DNA of 64,000 nt from Umbilicaria muhlenbergii (Eukaryota; Ascomycota; Lecanoromycetes; Umbilicariales; Umbilicariaceae), in assembly GCA_000611775.1 (NCBI GenBank), contig KK106984.1, forward strand, positions 2,853,506 to 2,917,505, written 5' to 3'. Both the position numbers and the translations under genes were made by a program. The notes under the pieces are model-generated. The model made no database searches. It worked only from the letters and a program-made list of their open reading frames with translations, and was not told the DNA's origin. Below are positions 1 to 10,988 of this stretch, piece by piece (positions within the stretch are counted from its first letter, which is position 1; every line of letters begins with the position of its first letter).

Positions 1-33
1 TCTGTCAAAGAAACCCAACATAGAAAGTCATAC

Positions 34-670
34 CTTGATCAGCTAGCTGAACGATCTTCCCAAGGTTCTTCTCCAAGATCTCCAACGTACCCAACTCCTT
101 CTCCTCATCCTCAACAATGGGTTGCGGCGGAATAAGTTTCTGGGGCATGCCGGAGGCAATCAAGACGTAGTCTTCCTCTGATATCTCTACCCGACTCTGT
201 TTGGTGTAGAATTGGCAAACCCGAACCCCGTCCCGCATTTTCTCGAGGTTGAACTGCTCCGGCTTGTTTCTGGCAAACTCCACCACATCCAGCCAGGTGA
301 CTGTAGTCCCCTCCTTACCATGTGTTTTGAGTACCCTCGGCGGGCCATCAAAGAGTCTTTCGAACCTCTTGATTAGTATCGGGCCGAGGGGTCTCGCCCC
401 CAGATTCCCCGCCATACTCTCGTGTCTTTGCAGTACGCCGTCATAGTCGGCGACCAGGGAAAGGATGGAAGGCATGGGATCATCTTCGGAGACAAGAGGG
501 AGGGTTTCGGGCGAGTGTCGGGCAAGGTAGTTGATCTGGAGATGATTTGAATGCGTCTTCGCAGCCTTAACCGGGGCGGCATATTGCGTGGGCGCATCTC
601 CGGAAAGGCTCCGCTTTCGTTTCGCGGAGGCGTTGTTGCTCTCCATCGAGGCGACGTAAGGGGATTCCAT
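34..670 (-). CDS. Conserved-looking fungal protein of unknown function, 3' part outside window
   Basis: First exon of a gene that runs off the left edge. The ATG at 670 is the first ATG in a frame open for 212 codons; the same frame is open further upstream but only with non-ATG codons. A donor (CAAG|GTATG) sits at 34/33, so the next exon lies outside the window. The first 55 residues are rich in Ala, Lys and Ser with a basic KRKR stretch that could act in nuclear import. From about residue 65 the protein becomes compact and looks folded (ILSLVADYDGVLQRH, then TWLDVVEFARNKPEQFNL and VRVCQFYTKQSRVEISEEDY). I do not recognise the family. An acidic EDEEKE segment precedes a helical end. It is transcribed away from LSM7, sharing a 410-base promoter region. 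Confidence 0.7.
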
Positions 671-1080
671 GATGACTTTGGTTGCGTGGCGACGCCCGAA
701 GAGGGGAGGCACGGCTTTATTCGCAACAAACGGTGCCTCCGGCGTGGGAAGTCTGCGGCACCACACCTCGCATTAGCGTCAAACGAGCGGAGAGCGGAAG
801 TCGCAAGCATACCGGCGAGAAGGGCGTTTTGGGTCGCGGTTTTGCCCGAATCGTGACGGATAGCAGATGACGGTCGGAGTCAGGAAGGGCACGAGAAAGG
901 GGGCATCGTCGGCTGTAGGATTCCCCAGCTCTGCGCAAAGGCAGAAGGGAAGAGTAAGGGCGGGGCGGGATAAATCCTAGCGCAGCCGCAATCCTTGTTG
1001 CGCGGACTCTTACGCGACATTGCCGACCAATACTGCTACACCATCCCACGCCATCTCCGTCCAACAACTCATGCCATCCA
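671..1080. promoter_or_regulatory. Divergent promoter region, unknown gene / LSM7
   Basis: Region of 410 bases between two opposite start codons, so it should hold both promoters. GC-rich with no clear TATA box. No conserved motif can be assigned by eye. Confidence 0.45.
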
Positions 1081-1590
1081 ATGTCGGACCGAGGCAACCT
1101 CCGAGGTCGCGGAGCCGGTAGAGGGGGGGGAGGAGCAGAGCATCGGGGAGGCCGTGGAGGCGGCCGAGGGGGCGGGCATGGTGGGCAGCCAACAGAACGG
1201 CCGAAGAAGGAGAATATCCTAGACTTGACCAGGTATATGGACAAAGAGATTACGGTCAAGTTCAACGGAGGAAGAGAAGGTCGGCCTTCGTCTCTCTTAG
1301 TAGTTGAAAGCTTGCTGACCAAGCGAATGTTAGTGGTTGGCACCTTAAAAGGCTACGATCAGCTCATGAATTTGGTGTTGGACGATGTTAAGGAGCTGTT
1401 GAGAGGTGGGCTGGCTGGACCCTCCGACTGCAGAGAGTCTGTAACTGACATACGTGTTGCAGATGACGAAGGGAATGAATCTTCGCGCTCGTTGGGGCTC
1501 ATTGTCGCTCGCGGAACTCTTCTCGTCCTCATCTCCCCGGTAGACGGCAGCGAGCAGATAGAAAATCCATTCAATCAAATCGAGGACTGA
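1081..1590 (+). CDS. LSM7: U6 snRNA-associated Sm-like protein LSm7
   Basis: Three exons, 1081-1279, 1334-1405 and 1463-1590, giving 132 residues. LSm7 is a subunit of the nuclear Lsm2-8 ring, which binds the U6 snRNA 3' end, and of the cytoplasmic Lsm1-7 ring, which promotes decapping. The first 40 residues are an RG/GG-rich tail. The Sm1 motif follows (ENILDLTRYMDKEITVKF, GGREVVGTLKGYDQLMNLVL) and Sm2 contains LGLIVARGTLLVLISP. Splicing restores the family sequence GGREVVGTLKGYDQ across intron 1 and LLRDDEGN across intron 2. Both introns (54 and 57 bases) are multiples of three without a stop, so the unspliced frame is also open. Intron 1 carries a GCTGAC branch-like site. The assignment is secure; the exact length of the Gly-rich tail depends on this ATG. 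Confidence 0.93.
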   Translation: MSDRGNLRGRGAGRGGGGAEHRGGRGGGRGGGHGGQPTERPKKENILDLTRYMDKEITVKFNGGREGRPSSLLVVESLLTKRMLVVGTLKGYDQLMNLVLDDVKELLRGGLAGPSDCRESVTDIRVADDEGNESSRSLGLIVARGTLLVLISPVDGSEQIENPFNQIED

Positions 1591-2910
1591 AGAAGAAGGC
1601 CTGACATCCGCGGTGCTTTCTTGGCTAGGATACAGGGGTATGGGTGAGGGCTTCTTGTGGGCGACTCAGGAATGGACCGTTCCTCGGAAAAGGCGATCTC
1701 AACGGAAGGGATTGGTATGCACAGTAAACGTGCAGCCAGGAGCTGATGTCCGCGGATTTGTTGCGCTGGGAAGAAGTTACGGAGATACCTCCAGAAGGGC
1801 GGAGCGGGTTGTCGTTTCCATATGTGAGCCGTACTGCAATAGAAGCACAATGCTCTTCGGCCACGTCTTCTCAAGACAGCGGTGCTGGCTGTACTCTGTT
1901 AACATTATCCACTGAGGTCTTTATCATTCTAATTGCAGAGCCAACTCTCGATGAACATGCTAATTCTTCGAACACGACATCCTCTTCCAGCGCGCCTAAA
2001 CTCCTACGGGAACACCATGCTTAGACTCGAAGTCGAGCCCTTCGCAGCGTCGTTATCAGTGTCCGAACCATCGTGAATCTCGCTAGCAATGTTCATCATG
2101 AAGATACCATGATGCCATGTCCAAGTGATTGCAAGGAGTATAAAACTACACAGCGACAAAATAGGAGTAACCCTAGTAGATCACAAATCTTATAGCGAAA
2201 ATCTGGAGGAAGCAGAAACGTGTAGACACGGGCAAGCGGCTTAGGGCTTCACCGAAGCTTACGTGGACAACAAGTTCCCCCTCGATAAGTGCTTACCGTG
2301 AGAATGACCATTACATTTTTGCATTTGCACAGAGCCAGGCAAAAAATCCGGCTTTTGTTCGTCTTATGTAGCTGAGGCGCTCCACGTTCGCGAATGCTTG
2401 GAGCAGCGCGTGTCTGGAGCTTAGATTCAACCATACCCTAAGTCATAAGCCATTATCCATATTCTGAGGCTCTGAAGCCCTTATTCACTACATGTTTGCA
2501 ATGTCTTTCCATACTGTTATGTCACTTGTACTCATCAGGAGAAAGGCAGTTTCTCTAAGTTTGTTTCAGCATTAAGTGTACAACAAGCAAGACGATAGCC
2601 CCAAGGCTCTGTTGAATCCAACCCGAGTGGTTCCTGATTGACAGAATGAATCCGATCATTAATCTTTTGATTTTTCTTAGTTGCAAGTTGGATTCGCCTG
2701 TGAGGACCAAAATATACTCGGCTAAGGATGCTTATAAAGAGCACCCTATAACTAGCTAAGTACCACACCAGCTCTTGGCTCAGTAAGCTCGGCTACGGAA
2801 GCCAGTTTGTGGTTTGGGTGAAAACATTCCAAGGAGGCCCCCACTTTTCTTTTCCGCACAGAGTTAGTCTTATGCTGTATATAATTAAATAGCGAAAAGA
2901 CAGCTAATTC
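1591..2910. other. Intergenic, no gene seen
   Basis: About 1.3 kb downstream of LSM7. Only short frames without family resemblance or convincing splice structure. Moderately AT-rich toward the tRNA gene. Confidence 0.5.
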
Positions 2911-3045
2911 GCCGCCATGGCGCAGTGGTAACGCGTGAGTTTTGAAACTGCTTAGTTACTTCTTACTATTCTAATATCTTTCTCAGGTCGCACTTGTATC
3001 TCACTTGCAATGCGAAGATCCCTAGTTCAATTCTGGGTGGCGGCA
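2911..3045 (+). tRNA. Intron-containing type II tRNA, best read as tRNA-Ser(UGA)
   Basis: The 7-base acceptor arms GCCGCCA (2911-2917) and TGGCGGC (3038-3044) pair fully. The A box is TGGCGCAGTGG and the B box lies in AGTTCAATTCT. The T arm CCTAG-TTCAATT-CTGGG forms five pairs. A 51-base intron (2947-2997) follows position 37. Removing it leaves about 84 bases with a long variable arm (TTGC-AAT-GCGA), as in Ser and Leu tRNAs. The loop reads TT-TGA-A-A, so the anticodon is UGA (Ser), but with a T-T mismatch at the top of the anticodon stem. Base 73 is A, usual for Leu rather than Ser. A shift by one base gives a perfect GTGAG/CTCAC stem but a UUG anticodon, which does not fit a type II tRNA. 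That this is a tRNA gene is well supported; its identity is not. Confidence 0.75.
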
Positions 3046-3068
3046 ACTCCACTGGCGAATTCCGTTCT

Positions 3069-3074
3069 TTTTTA
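3069..3074 (+). terminator. RNA polymerase III T-run terminator
   Basis: Six consecutive T residues begin 24 bases after the tRNA 3' end, the usual Pol III stop. It supports the tRNA call. Confidence 0.7.
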
Positions 3075-3162
3075 CTTTTTGTATTGCCTGATGGGTTAAT
3101 CTTTGTGGTGGGTTGCGGCGGAATTGACGTTCCAGTTTTATGTGGCATATCACGGTCGTCAA

Positions 3163-3250
3163 GTACTAATCGTGCCTCGCAACTAATATTCTTCGCCTAT
3201 CAATAAGCGGAACAACTACTTGTTGCGTTGCATGATTAGGGGGTCCGTAC
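3163..3250. repeat. Palindromic mini-element, copy 1
   Basis: Left arm AATCGTGCCTCGCAACTAA (3168-3186) and imperfect right arm GTTGCGTTGCATGATTA (3222-3238), bounded by GTAC on both sides. The same arms, nearly perfect, form a hairpin at 51271-51348. Differences on the right arm are mainly C-to-T and G-to-A. It may be a miniature inverted-repeat element; no coding capacity. Confidence 0.55.
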
Positions 3251-4333
3251 GTTGTCTATGCCTGAGGAGGTCTTTGACTTTCTTTGGACTCCATCAACAA
3301 TGATACACCCTCTACTTTTGTGGGAACTGGGAGGACTCCTGATTGTATACTATTGCTTCTTGATATAGGCTTGAATTTCTATTCCGCTGCCGAGGGCCGC
3401 CAAAATATTATAAATGTCGACATTCACAGCGGGCAGAATTACTCCGTATATTTCCATGGAGGGCTTCACACCTACATGTGTATTCACGGCTTTAGGCTGC
3501 CTGCATCCTTTGTGCTAACTCATCTCCGGCGACATACTGCAGTGATTCGATGGATTTGCACTCCCACCACCTTCCACATACAAGGCCGAAAAAGGTGGAG
3601 AGGTTGAATTTCAGCGCCGACTCTCCATCCAGTCATTCGTACGGTCTCACAAACCCGGTTACTGTTCTCCAGAGGTTTTAATTTCAATGGCTGCGAATTC
3701 ATTGGATTTGGTGGCCAGCACCTGCTCCACGTTTTCGAGTGCTCTTGGGTCGCCAACCACTGACTAACTCGAGGATTTAAATTGGGTGTGGTTGTACCGC
3801 TTGTAGCATGGAAAGGTACATGGGAACATGTTCAGTGGTAAGGACCTTGGGTCTCGGAGTTAGGGGCTGATACATGGGGTGTTGACCCACTGAGTTGGGA
3901 CAGATATTGACAGTACAACGATGCCTTGGAGATGCCAAGAACAGGTTGTGCATCAGCCATATCTCGTAAGATAAGGGTTCTCATCTAGGATGAGGGAAGC
4001 AGGCATCACGAATCAAATCAAGAGTCGAATCTGCAATCGGGGGTCAAGAACTTCTTCCTTCGTTGCGCGTCGTAGCGAAGATTGCGGCGGTTTAAATTAA
4101 AGCTCGGGGACCTTCTATCATTCTTCTACATGACCCTGAATAGTCAACGCGTTACTCAACAATACTCCAAACATGCCGTGATCATCACACACACCAACCC
4201 CATCTACCCTACCCAAGATCCACCAAAACTCAACACCCAAATGGTATCAAACCCTCCCCGCCCAAAACAGCCCACTAGTTCAATACAATCATTACCCTCC
4301 CCCAACCTCATTACTCATACGCCCCAACCCCGC
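3251..4333. other. Intergenic, no gene seen
   Basis: About 1.1 kb between the mini-element and the 3' end of the VHS/GAT gene. Short frames only, no recognisable motifs. Confidence 0.5.
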
Positions 4334-5995
4334 TCAAAACCGATACTGCACCACCCGCTGCGGCTCAACCGGCGAAACCGGCTCCTCGGGCACAGAAGCC
4401 CCATGCATCGTATAATTATTCGTCGCAGACTCCTGCCGATGCAAATAGCTTGGCGTAGGTTGATAGCCAGGGTAGTAAGTATTCGATAGCGAAGACTGCG
4501 GGTGTTCGTCCGGTAAAGACTGTGGTGGCGCAGGCGGCGTTACTGCTCCGAAAGCGTGAGGGTTGAAGGGCGTTTGTAGGGCTTGGGAGTGACGATCGGA
4601 CGCGGCGGGATCGTTGAAGGGGGTTCGTGAGGTGTCGCCTTGTTGCGGCACTTCGTTTCTGGGTGGTGGACCGGGTGGGGCGGTGTATGTCTCCGCTGGC
4701 GTTGAGTATTGGCCTGGTTGCTGCCCGTATTGCGGTTCGCTTCGCGACGGAAGACTCGGTGGCGGCGCTGCATACGGGCCTTGTGGCGCCGCATATGGCA
4801 TGCCTCCGTTCTGGGACGGTTGTCCGTATGGCGGCCCCATTGGCGGCGAGGGCGAGACGGAAGCAGCGCCCACGGCGCGCCTCGACTGGAGTAGCGCGTG
4901 TTGATGCCTTGACATCGCTTGTGACAGTTGGTCGTTGGTCTCGATGAGCGTCAAGAGGGTATCGTCATCTGGCGGTGGGTCTTCAGAATGGATATACCCC
5001 TGAATTGACCTTGACGCTGATTGGCAACGTTCCGCAAACTCTTTGATCAGATCGTTGCCGAGGATTTCGCTGGGAGGAGTAGATTGAACGACTTGTGAGA
5101 GGAGCTTCGCAGATGTCTTTGCTTCTTCGATGCGCTGCACTAGCTCATGCGGTGGTGGAAGTCCCCGAGGCCGGTGGTTTCGGGCAAAATAGTTTTGTTG
5201 CTGATTGGGATTGTATGGTGGTGCGTTAAGTGTTCTCTGTGGCATTGGTGGCTGCTATATACGTCAGTCATTTCAGGCAGTGCAGTATTGAGTAACTCGA
5301 CTGACCGCATTACTCGTATTGCCCATCTTGGACTTCTCTTTTTGCCACATAGTAATCAACGGTTTCAGTGTCTCATCATCCGGCTTCTGCATCTCGAATG
5401 TATCCAGTGTTTCCCTCAAGATCTGTTGAACACTTAGGTCTCTGCCATCCCTCAGAAGCTCCTTCACTGTTATCACGAATTTCGAATCTATGTTCCGGGT
5501 AAAAGTCTTCCCAGGGTTGTCTGCCAGTATTCGCACTAACATTATTGAGTTGTATTGAACATAAGGCCTCTGGTAGTTGTCCTTGGATAGGAATTTGCGT
5601 ATGACATTTGCAGCTTCCCGGGCGGCTGATGGACTTGACTCGGCCGCTTCGACAATGACCGGGAGATGTAGGACTTCTTCACCCTGTGTTAAGTGTTAGC
5701 GACTACAGATGCTAGAACGAACTGGTCTCAGGGACTCACTGAGTTGTTTGGGCCTCCAGATTCGCAGAATAACCGCTGCAATTCAGTCAGCATCCACCCA
5801 CTCTTTATTCTCCGCAGGTATCAGGTACTAACCACTCCCCTTGCCACATTGGCTTCCGGCGAATCTTGATTTGAGACGGAGCTTTCATCTTGACCTAGTC
5901 GGCGGTCAGTGACAACTTCGACGTAAATCCGGGTAGAAAGCAAGGGAGGGCGACTTACTACCGCGCTTGTTGATGGATCCCAGAAGTCGCCTCAT
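4334..5995 (-). CDS. VHS and GAT domain protein (LSB5-like endosomal adaptor)
   Basis: Five exons read from 5995: 5995-5959, 5894-5833, 5775-5740, 5683-5306, 5251-4334; 476 residues. All phases agree. Residues about 1-170 form a VHS domain (EEVLHLPVIVEAAESS, YNSIMLVRILADNPGKTF, LITMWQKEK). Residues about 185-270 form a helical GAT domain (ELVQRIEEAKTSAKLLSQVV, LTLIETNDQLSQAMSRHQ). The remainder is a Pro/Gln/Tyr-rich disordered tail. VHS-GAT proteins bind ubiquitinated cargo and link endosomes to actin or the ESCRT route; yeast Lsb5 is the nearest named relative. The start is fixed by the first exon MRRLLGSINKRG, spliced at a strong GTAAGT. The last acceptor could be three bases earlier (TAG rather than CAG), adding one Gln. 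Confidence 0.88.
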
Positions 5996-6789
5996 CTTGT
6001 AGGTTATGCGCAGGGAATATGACTTATCCGCTTTGTTCTGTTGGTAGTTCTGACGATCTGAAATCAACAACAGGAGCTGGAGAGTAAACGGTGGCTCGGG
6101 CAGCCTTGTAAGAATTACACTTCGGCGCTACGGTAGGGCGAAACGTGGGGGAAACTTCGATAAGGCTGAAGGCTTCCGCCGCATGTGCTTCAGGACGAAG
6201 AGTGGCACAACTTCCAGGTGTCGCGATGAGGTGGATGTTGGAGTTGGAAATTGCTCGACTGGTCGACGCCTCGGGAGATTCTATACGTAGAATAAGCGAC
6301 AATTTGTGAGGAAGAGATCACTGCAATCCAGAATTGCCAAGAGCCGCGCACTATGCACAGCCCCCATGCTATCTACTCGCCAATGGACTCGTCACTCAGA
6401 TAGGCGTCTGTGGTAAAGTTGCGTCAACTCGTGTCAGCGTGATCAGATTTAGTAGTGAGAACACGCAGAAGAGTACTTGTTGCCTGCTTTATTGGAGTTT
6501 ACTAAGAGACACTTTTCATGTGCGTTTTGTTTCATGCCAACCACTAGTCTCATCACCTCCTATGTACTGCGGCGCATAATGGGCTAGACTGGTATCCTGC
6601 TTCTCTCCATGGCCATCATATACACAAAACTTTCTTCTATAACACCATCTTAATGTCTTTGAGATGTCCTCCTGCTGTCAGTCCCACGGTTGTACATGCG
6701 TAATCACAGATCCCACTAAGTAGAATATCGAGTAACGCCGCCAATTCTTGCCAGAGCCAGATATATTACCCTATGCCTCCGGTAGTCGA
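5996..6789. other. Intergenic, promoter of the VHS/GAT gene
   Basis: Upstream of the VHS/GAT start and downstream of the UBX gene stop. A 92-codon minus-strand frame at 6024-6302 has no family resemblance. No clear TATA box. Confidence 0.4.
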
Positions 6790-8394
6790 TCATTCCCCTT
6801 CGTAATCGTCATCTTCTGTAATCGGCTCGACAATCAAATTTGCGCTGCGTCCGATTCTCTCCCCAAGTGAGCCTCCATCGTTGATGTCGTAAACCATCCT
6901 TGGCATGGGCGCGACGAGTCGGAACTTATAGGTGTGATCGTATCCTCGAGGCTCTGCCGTCACTGAGTAAGACTGCTCTGCTTGCAATAGATCGTAGCAT
7001 TCCACGAATGCATATAGCTCTTCGATATCCGCATGCTTGGCGAACTTGCGAACCACCCGTTCACCAGATGGCATTCGGATACTGATGCGGGTGACGTCTT
7101 TCGCATCACCCGCTGGCTCCGACGGTATGGATTGTGCCCTCCATCGTCTCCATTGCTCCAGATTTTGCGCGGCCCTCTCTTCGGCCTCGGCTTTTGCCCT
7201 GGCTTCCTGCTCTGCGCGAGATTGCGCTGCTTCGGCTTCCCGGCGTTGCCTCGCACGTTCTCGATCCTGTGCCAGAGATCTTTCATAGGCAGAATTCTGC
7301 TCTTCACGTAGATTACGTGTGGCTTGCTGCTCCGCTCTTGTTGCCCGTACCCGCTCTAGTGGACCAGATGCCTGGGTGATGGCGGCCTGCAGTCTAGCTA
7401 CAAAGGCCGATGGCGGCAGTAGACCTGTGATTCGGGCCACTGTTGACATTGACGTTGATGAATCCTGCGGGGTATGAACAACTATTGCTGCGAAAGGGAA
7501 TTTCGTGCAATTCAGAGCATTGGAGACCTGATACGCTTCAGAGTCTTGAACGCTACCCGCCCATAGTATGATGTTGTTTTGCGGGTTATTGATGTAGTCG
7601 ACAACCTCCTGCGAGAGTAGAGTCTCTCGTATAAAGGTAGATGTATCATCATGCTCGGGCGAAATGAGCACAACAAGCAGAAACTTCAAATCTTTCTTTG
7701 CAAGGTCATAACCTTGTGCATAACCGTTCTCAAAGAACGGTAACGAATGACTGCCGTACTCTTCCTCAAATTCTCGAACAAACCTCGAGGCAGTATCGCG
7801 CGGGCTTAATGGTTTTCGGCCGGTGGTGTTTCTCCGACGGTTTACACCGGGGTTTCGGGAGGATATATTTGACAGTAGTCGTGGAAGGAAGGGGAATAGA
7901 TATCCAAATAACCCAAATGAGCCAGATAGTAAGCGGTAGAGGACATTGAAGGGCGTAAAGAGAATTGAGAAAATGAGCGAGGGTCTGTAGGATGTCTGGT
8001 TCTCGGGTTGGGGAACTATACGGGGAGCCGGGTCTCTGTTGGAGGAGGTTGAGGAGCGTGGGAAAGATGATGAACCATTCAGCAAAGTCTCGCGACGATA
8101 TTGCTGCTGTGGAGGAGGGGAGGATGCCAGAGCAGCACGGGCTTCTTCCACTAGATCTGGGGCTTCACCATCGAAGAACTTTGCTATCGCGATCTGAGAA
8201 AAGCTTAGTGCCTCACCCATATAGGTTTGCGACCCTCATGTTTGCCAAACGGAGCTCACCTGGACATTCCACTGTGACCGCTGTAATAAAGGGATAGCCG
8301 CAGAAGGCTCCTGATCGGTGACGGAAGTGTACGTTTGTAGGGCCAATTGCTGGCTTTCAGTAAGCTGGCCGATGTCTCCATCTGAGCTTGCCAT
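6790..8394 (-). CDS. UBA-UAS-UBX domain protein (FAF2/Ucp10-like, ERAD)
   Basis: Two exons, 8394-8260 and 8193-6790; 512 residues. The first exon gives a UBA-like helix bundle (LTESQQLALQTYTSVT, AAIPLLQRSQWNVQ) continuing into IAIAKFFDGEAPDLVEEA. Residues about 116-150 are a hydrophobic stretch of the hairpin type that inserts in the ER or lipid-droplet membrane. A thioredoxin-like UAS domain follows (FLLVVLISPEHDDTSTFIRE, NIILWAGSVQDSEAYQV), then an Arg/Glu/Ala-rich coiled coil with SLAQDRERARQRREAEAA, then a UBX domain at the C-terminus (RISIRMPSGERVVRKF). Proteins of this build recruit Cdc48/p97 to membranes for ER-associated degradation. The ATG nearest the long exon lies in the intron and was rejected, because the spliced first exon restores the UBA domain. 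Confidence 0.9.
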
Positions 8395-8785
8395 AGAACA
8401 GATGTCGTTGGGTCTCAGTTCGAGCTCAGTTCGAGGTAGATGTCCTGGTGCAAGTCCGTGGGCACCCGAGACCCCAGTGACATTAGCTTGCCTTAGCGGG
8501 AAGCGGCTCCGGAGGATCGCCGGTTTAAAATAGTATTAATCTACTCCGGTGGCCAACGCTCGCAGGGCAACGCTCGGTGTCGAGATGGACCATGCTTGCC
8601 ACTGTCAAGCTAAAAACATGAACACTCGACGCTGTCTAAGTAGTTTGGCACAGATGAGCAGTACTGCAGCTGACGTCTAAGAATTATATCCGCATGAGGC
8701 TTTCTATTTCATATCCTGGCAGCCCGATGTAAGGTAAGACTCGATGGTCTTTTAATTAAAAGTCTTGCTGCCCTGCACACCCTTC
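8395..8785. other. Intergenic, UBX gene promoter
   Basis: About 390 bases upstream of the UBX gene and downstream of the ketopantoate reductase stop. Nothing further recognised. Confidence 0.4.
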
Positions 8786-10150
8786 TCAATTGAAAGCAGT
8801 GAACTGTTGGTGTGGAAAGAAAGCATCAATCTCCGCATCGGTAATCTTCTCCCTACCTTTGACCATCCGCACAAGCGTTCGATTATGAACACAATCGATA
8901 CCCAACTGCTCGCCCCTTTTCACAATATATCCGTTGATGTAATCAATCTCGGTCTCTCTGCCAGCCTTTGCGTCTTGTAGCATAGAACTGAGATTTTTCG
9001 ATGTCTTCTCCGCTATTCGTAACACAACCTCGTCCAACCTTTCCTCCGAGAAGCGTTGTTCCATCCCTTGTATGTTTTGTAGCTCTGGTAACGAGCGTAT
9101 GACGTGGGATGCTTCAGAAAGAAGAGACCGCATAAGGCGTAGGACGTTGAAGTTTTGGAATAGCTCGCCATTGCGGCTGTCAAATATAACGGTGAGAGGA
9201 TTAATCATGGCGTTCATGATAAGCTTCTCGAATTGTATCTGCATGAGTTCGATTGGAGAGACCACCGTAGCAGCTAAGCCAGGTCCTTGAGTAACTAATG
9301 TTGGAAGGTATCCTGATGGAATCATGGAATCCTGCCCAACTTGTTCCTCTGCTGGCTGTCTCGCATCGGATGGTGGAGGCTGGGGCACGCGGCCAATGGT
9401 CGTAGTGCCAAATCCGGCGTGCACAGCTGAGAACGGACCTTGGGAAAAGACACCGTGGGAAATGATGGCTGTCATATACTTTGGTCGAGTTCTGCTGTCT
9501 TGGAATACCTTCGCATTCACTTCGTCTATAGTACCCATGCCATTCTGAGTAAAAAGTATGGTAGAATTCTGGGTAAGACGACTTTTGATGGCCGAAAGGG
9601 CGGAGCTCGTATGTATGGCTTTTGTCCCAACAATGAGATTATAAATGACATCCCCACTGTTATCCGACCTAGAGTTTTGGGGGCCTCCGGGCATGGCATC
9701 TTCCGCTGGACCATGTATAACTTCAATTTCATAGCCTTTCTGCTTGTTTGAAACGCCGTCGGTTACGAGTTCAATTGTCTGGCCCCCGTCGTTCCAGGCT
9801 TGAACTAAAGCAGGCCGATGAAGCATCAATACGACTGCTGGTCGGTCAGAGACCGAGGCAAGCGAGTGGGCGAGTAGCTTTCCTATGTTGCCAATACCTA
9901 GGATATGAATCCTATGGTCCCATTTATCCTGACGAACAGCGGTCCTTCGCTCCGCTGGATTGGAACCGATTTGCAGCATTTGGGAAGTAGAAGTAGAGAA
10001 GCAGGTTTGGGAAATTAAGCGGCCAAAGTACTTGGTTGAAAAAAGCCAAGAAGAGACATGCTGGGATCTTTGACACGGAAACGACCACTTGTAAACACCT
10101 GCAGACGGCCCGCTGAGAGAACGAAGTGCGTAGTATGTCGCTGTCATCAT
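8786..10150 (-). CDS. PAN5: 2-dehydropantoate 2-reductase (ketopantoate reductase)
   Basis: Single exon, 454 residues, starting at the double ATG at 10150. The enzyme reduces 2-dehydropantoate to pantoate with NADPH in pantothenate and CoA synthesis. The nucleotide-binding loop HILGIGNIGKLLAHSL lies at residues 82-97. The C-terminal helical domain carries FEKLIMNAMINPLTVIFD, with the family Lys and the Asn-Pro pair, and later AGRETEIDYINGYIV. Both halves match the PanE/ApbA family. An N-terminal extension of about 80 residues (YALRSLSG, then Ser/Arg-rich) could be a mitochondrial presequence; fungal members often have such extensions. Transcribed divergently from PAN3. Confidence 0.9.
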   Translation of the reverse strand: MMTATYYALRSLSGPSAGVYKWSFPCQRSQHVSSWLFSTKYFGRLISQTCFSTSTSQMLQIGSNPAERRTAVRQDKWDHRIHILGIGNIGKLLAHSLASVSDRPAVVLMLHRPALVQAWNDGGQTIELVTDGVSNKQKGYEIEVIHGPAEDAMPGGPQNSRSDNSGDVIYNLIVGTKAIHTSSALSAIKSRLTQNSTILFTQNGMGTIDEVNAKVFQDSRTRPKYMTAIISHGVFSQGPFSAVHAGFGTTTIGRVPQPPPSDARQPAEEQVGQDSMIPSGYLPTLVTQGPGLAATVVSPIELMQIQFEKLIMNAMINPLTVIFDSRNGELFQNFNVLRLMRSLLSEASHVIRSLPELQNIQGMEQRFSEERLDEVVLRIAEKTSKNLSSMLQDAKAGRETEIDYINGYIVKRGEQLGIDCVHNRTLVRMVKGREKITDAEIDAFFPHQQFTAFN

Positions 10151-10988
10151 TTCTGACCTTGTCCCATCAGCCAGCGTGCATCCTATTGGTTCTCATGACA
10201 AGCTAAAGACGTGGATTTAGAATATCATGACAAAGGGTTATGCAGTTCGCGAGGGCGAGTTTCTGCTGGCTTTGAGGGGCCCCCTGATCCGAACCTAGTT
10301 AATCATGGCTTTCTCAGTAGGTGAGGAGCAGCATAGTTGAAGTACACAGTACTGAAACAAGACCAGTCTGTTGAGAGGCAATGCAAGACCGCATACAGAC
10401 ATTTGCCATTCAATGGCCGGGTGTTGCTACCAAATGTCCGCACTCTGGATGTGGTCAAGAAGGATCGCTGTGGTCCGTGCATCGTCAAAGGACAAGGGTA
10501 GGCGCCGTACGCCGTTGCGGCATGCGAACATGCGAACATCCCCCACCACCGGTGCAACAGCAGTGGGCTTCGAGCTTTCGCACTTCTACGCCCTTGGACT
10601 TGTTTGGGACAAGGCAGTGACAACTCGCTGGTGACCGAATACCGGCTTGCTAGCTGGGCGCAATCAATACCAAGTACCGGGGCGGCTCATCATGATCTGA
10701 GGAGAGTCGAGTAAGTCACGTTCACGTTTCGCCCTATTTCGAGCATTAGAAACAGGCCACTGACTGCTTTAGTGTGTTCTTCCCTGCCGCATCAACATGC
10801 TCGGGAGCTAGGGAGTGTACATAGACTATGGCGGCGGTAGCGCGTGGCGGTTCGGATGATGGCCGGCGGGCAGCTCTGTCCCCAAGGCCGAAAGGGCGTG
10901 GTAAGCCAATGCCATGGATGTCAACAAAACTTCAATAGCTGCAGCTTTGTGGGGAGGACAATGTTGGACCATTAGGGCTGACTTCAGA
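10151..10988. promoter_or_regulatory. Divergent promoter region, PAN5 / PAN3
   Basis: 838 bases between opposite start codons. Short frames on both strands without family resemblance. No motif assigned. Confidence 0.4.

Noticed and set aside
8194-8220. ATG at 8220 as start of the UBX protein
   Set aside because: It lies within the first intron; the upstream exon restores the UBA domain.
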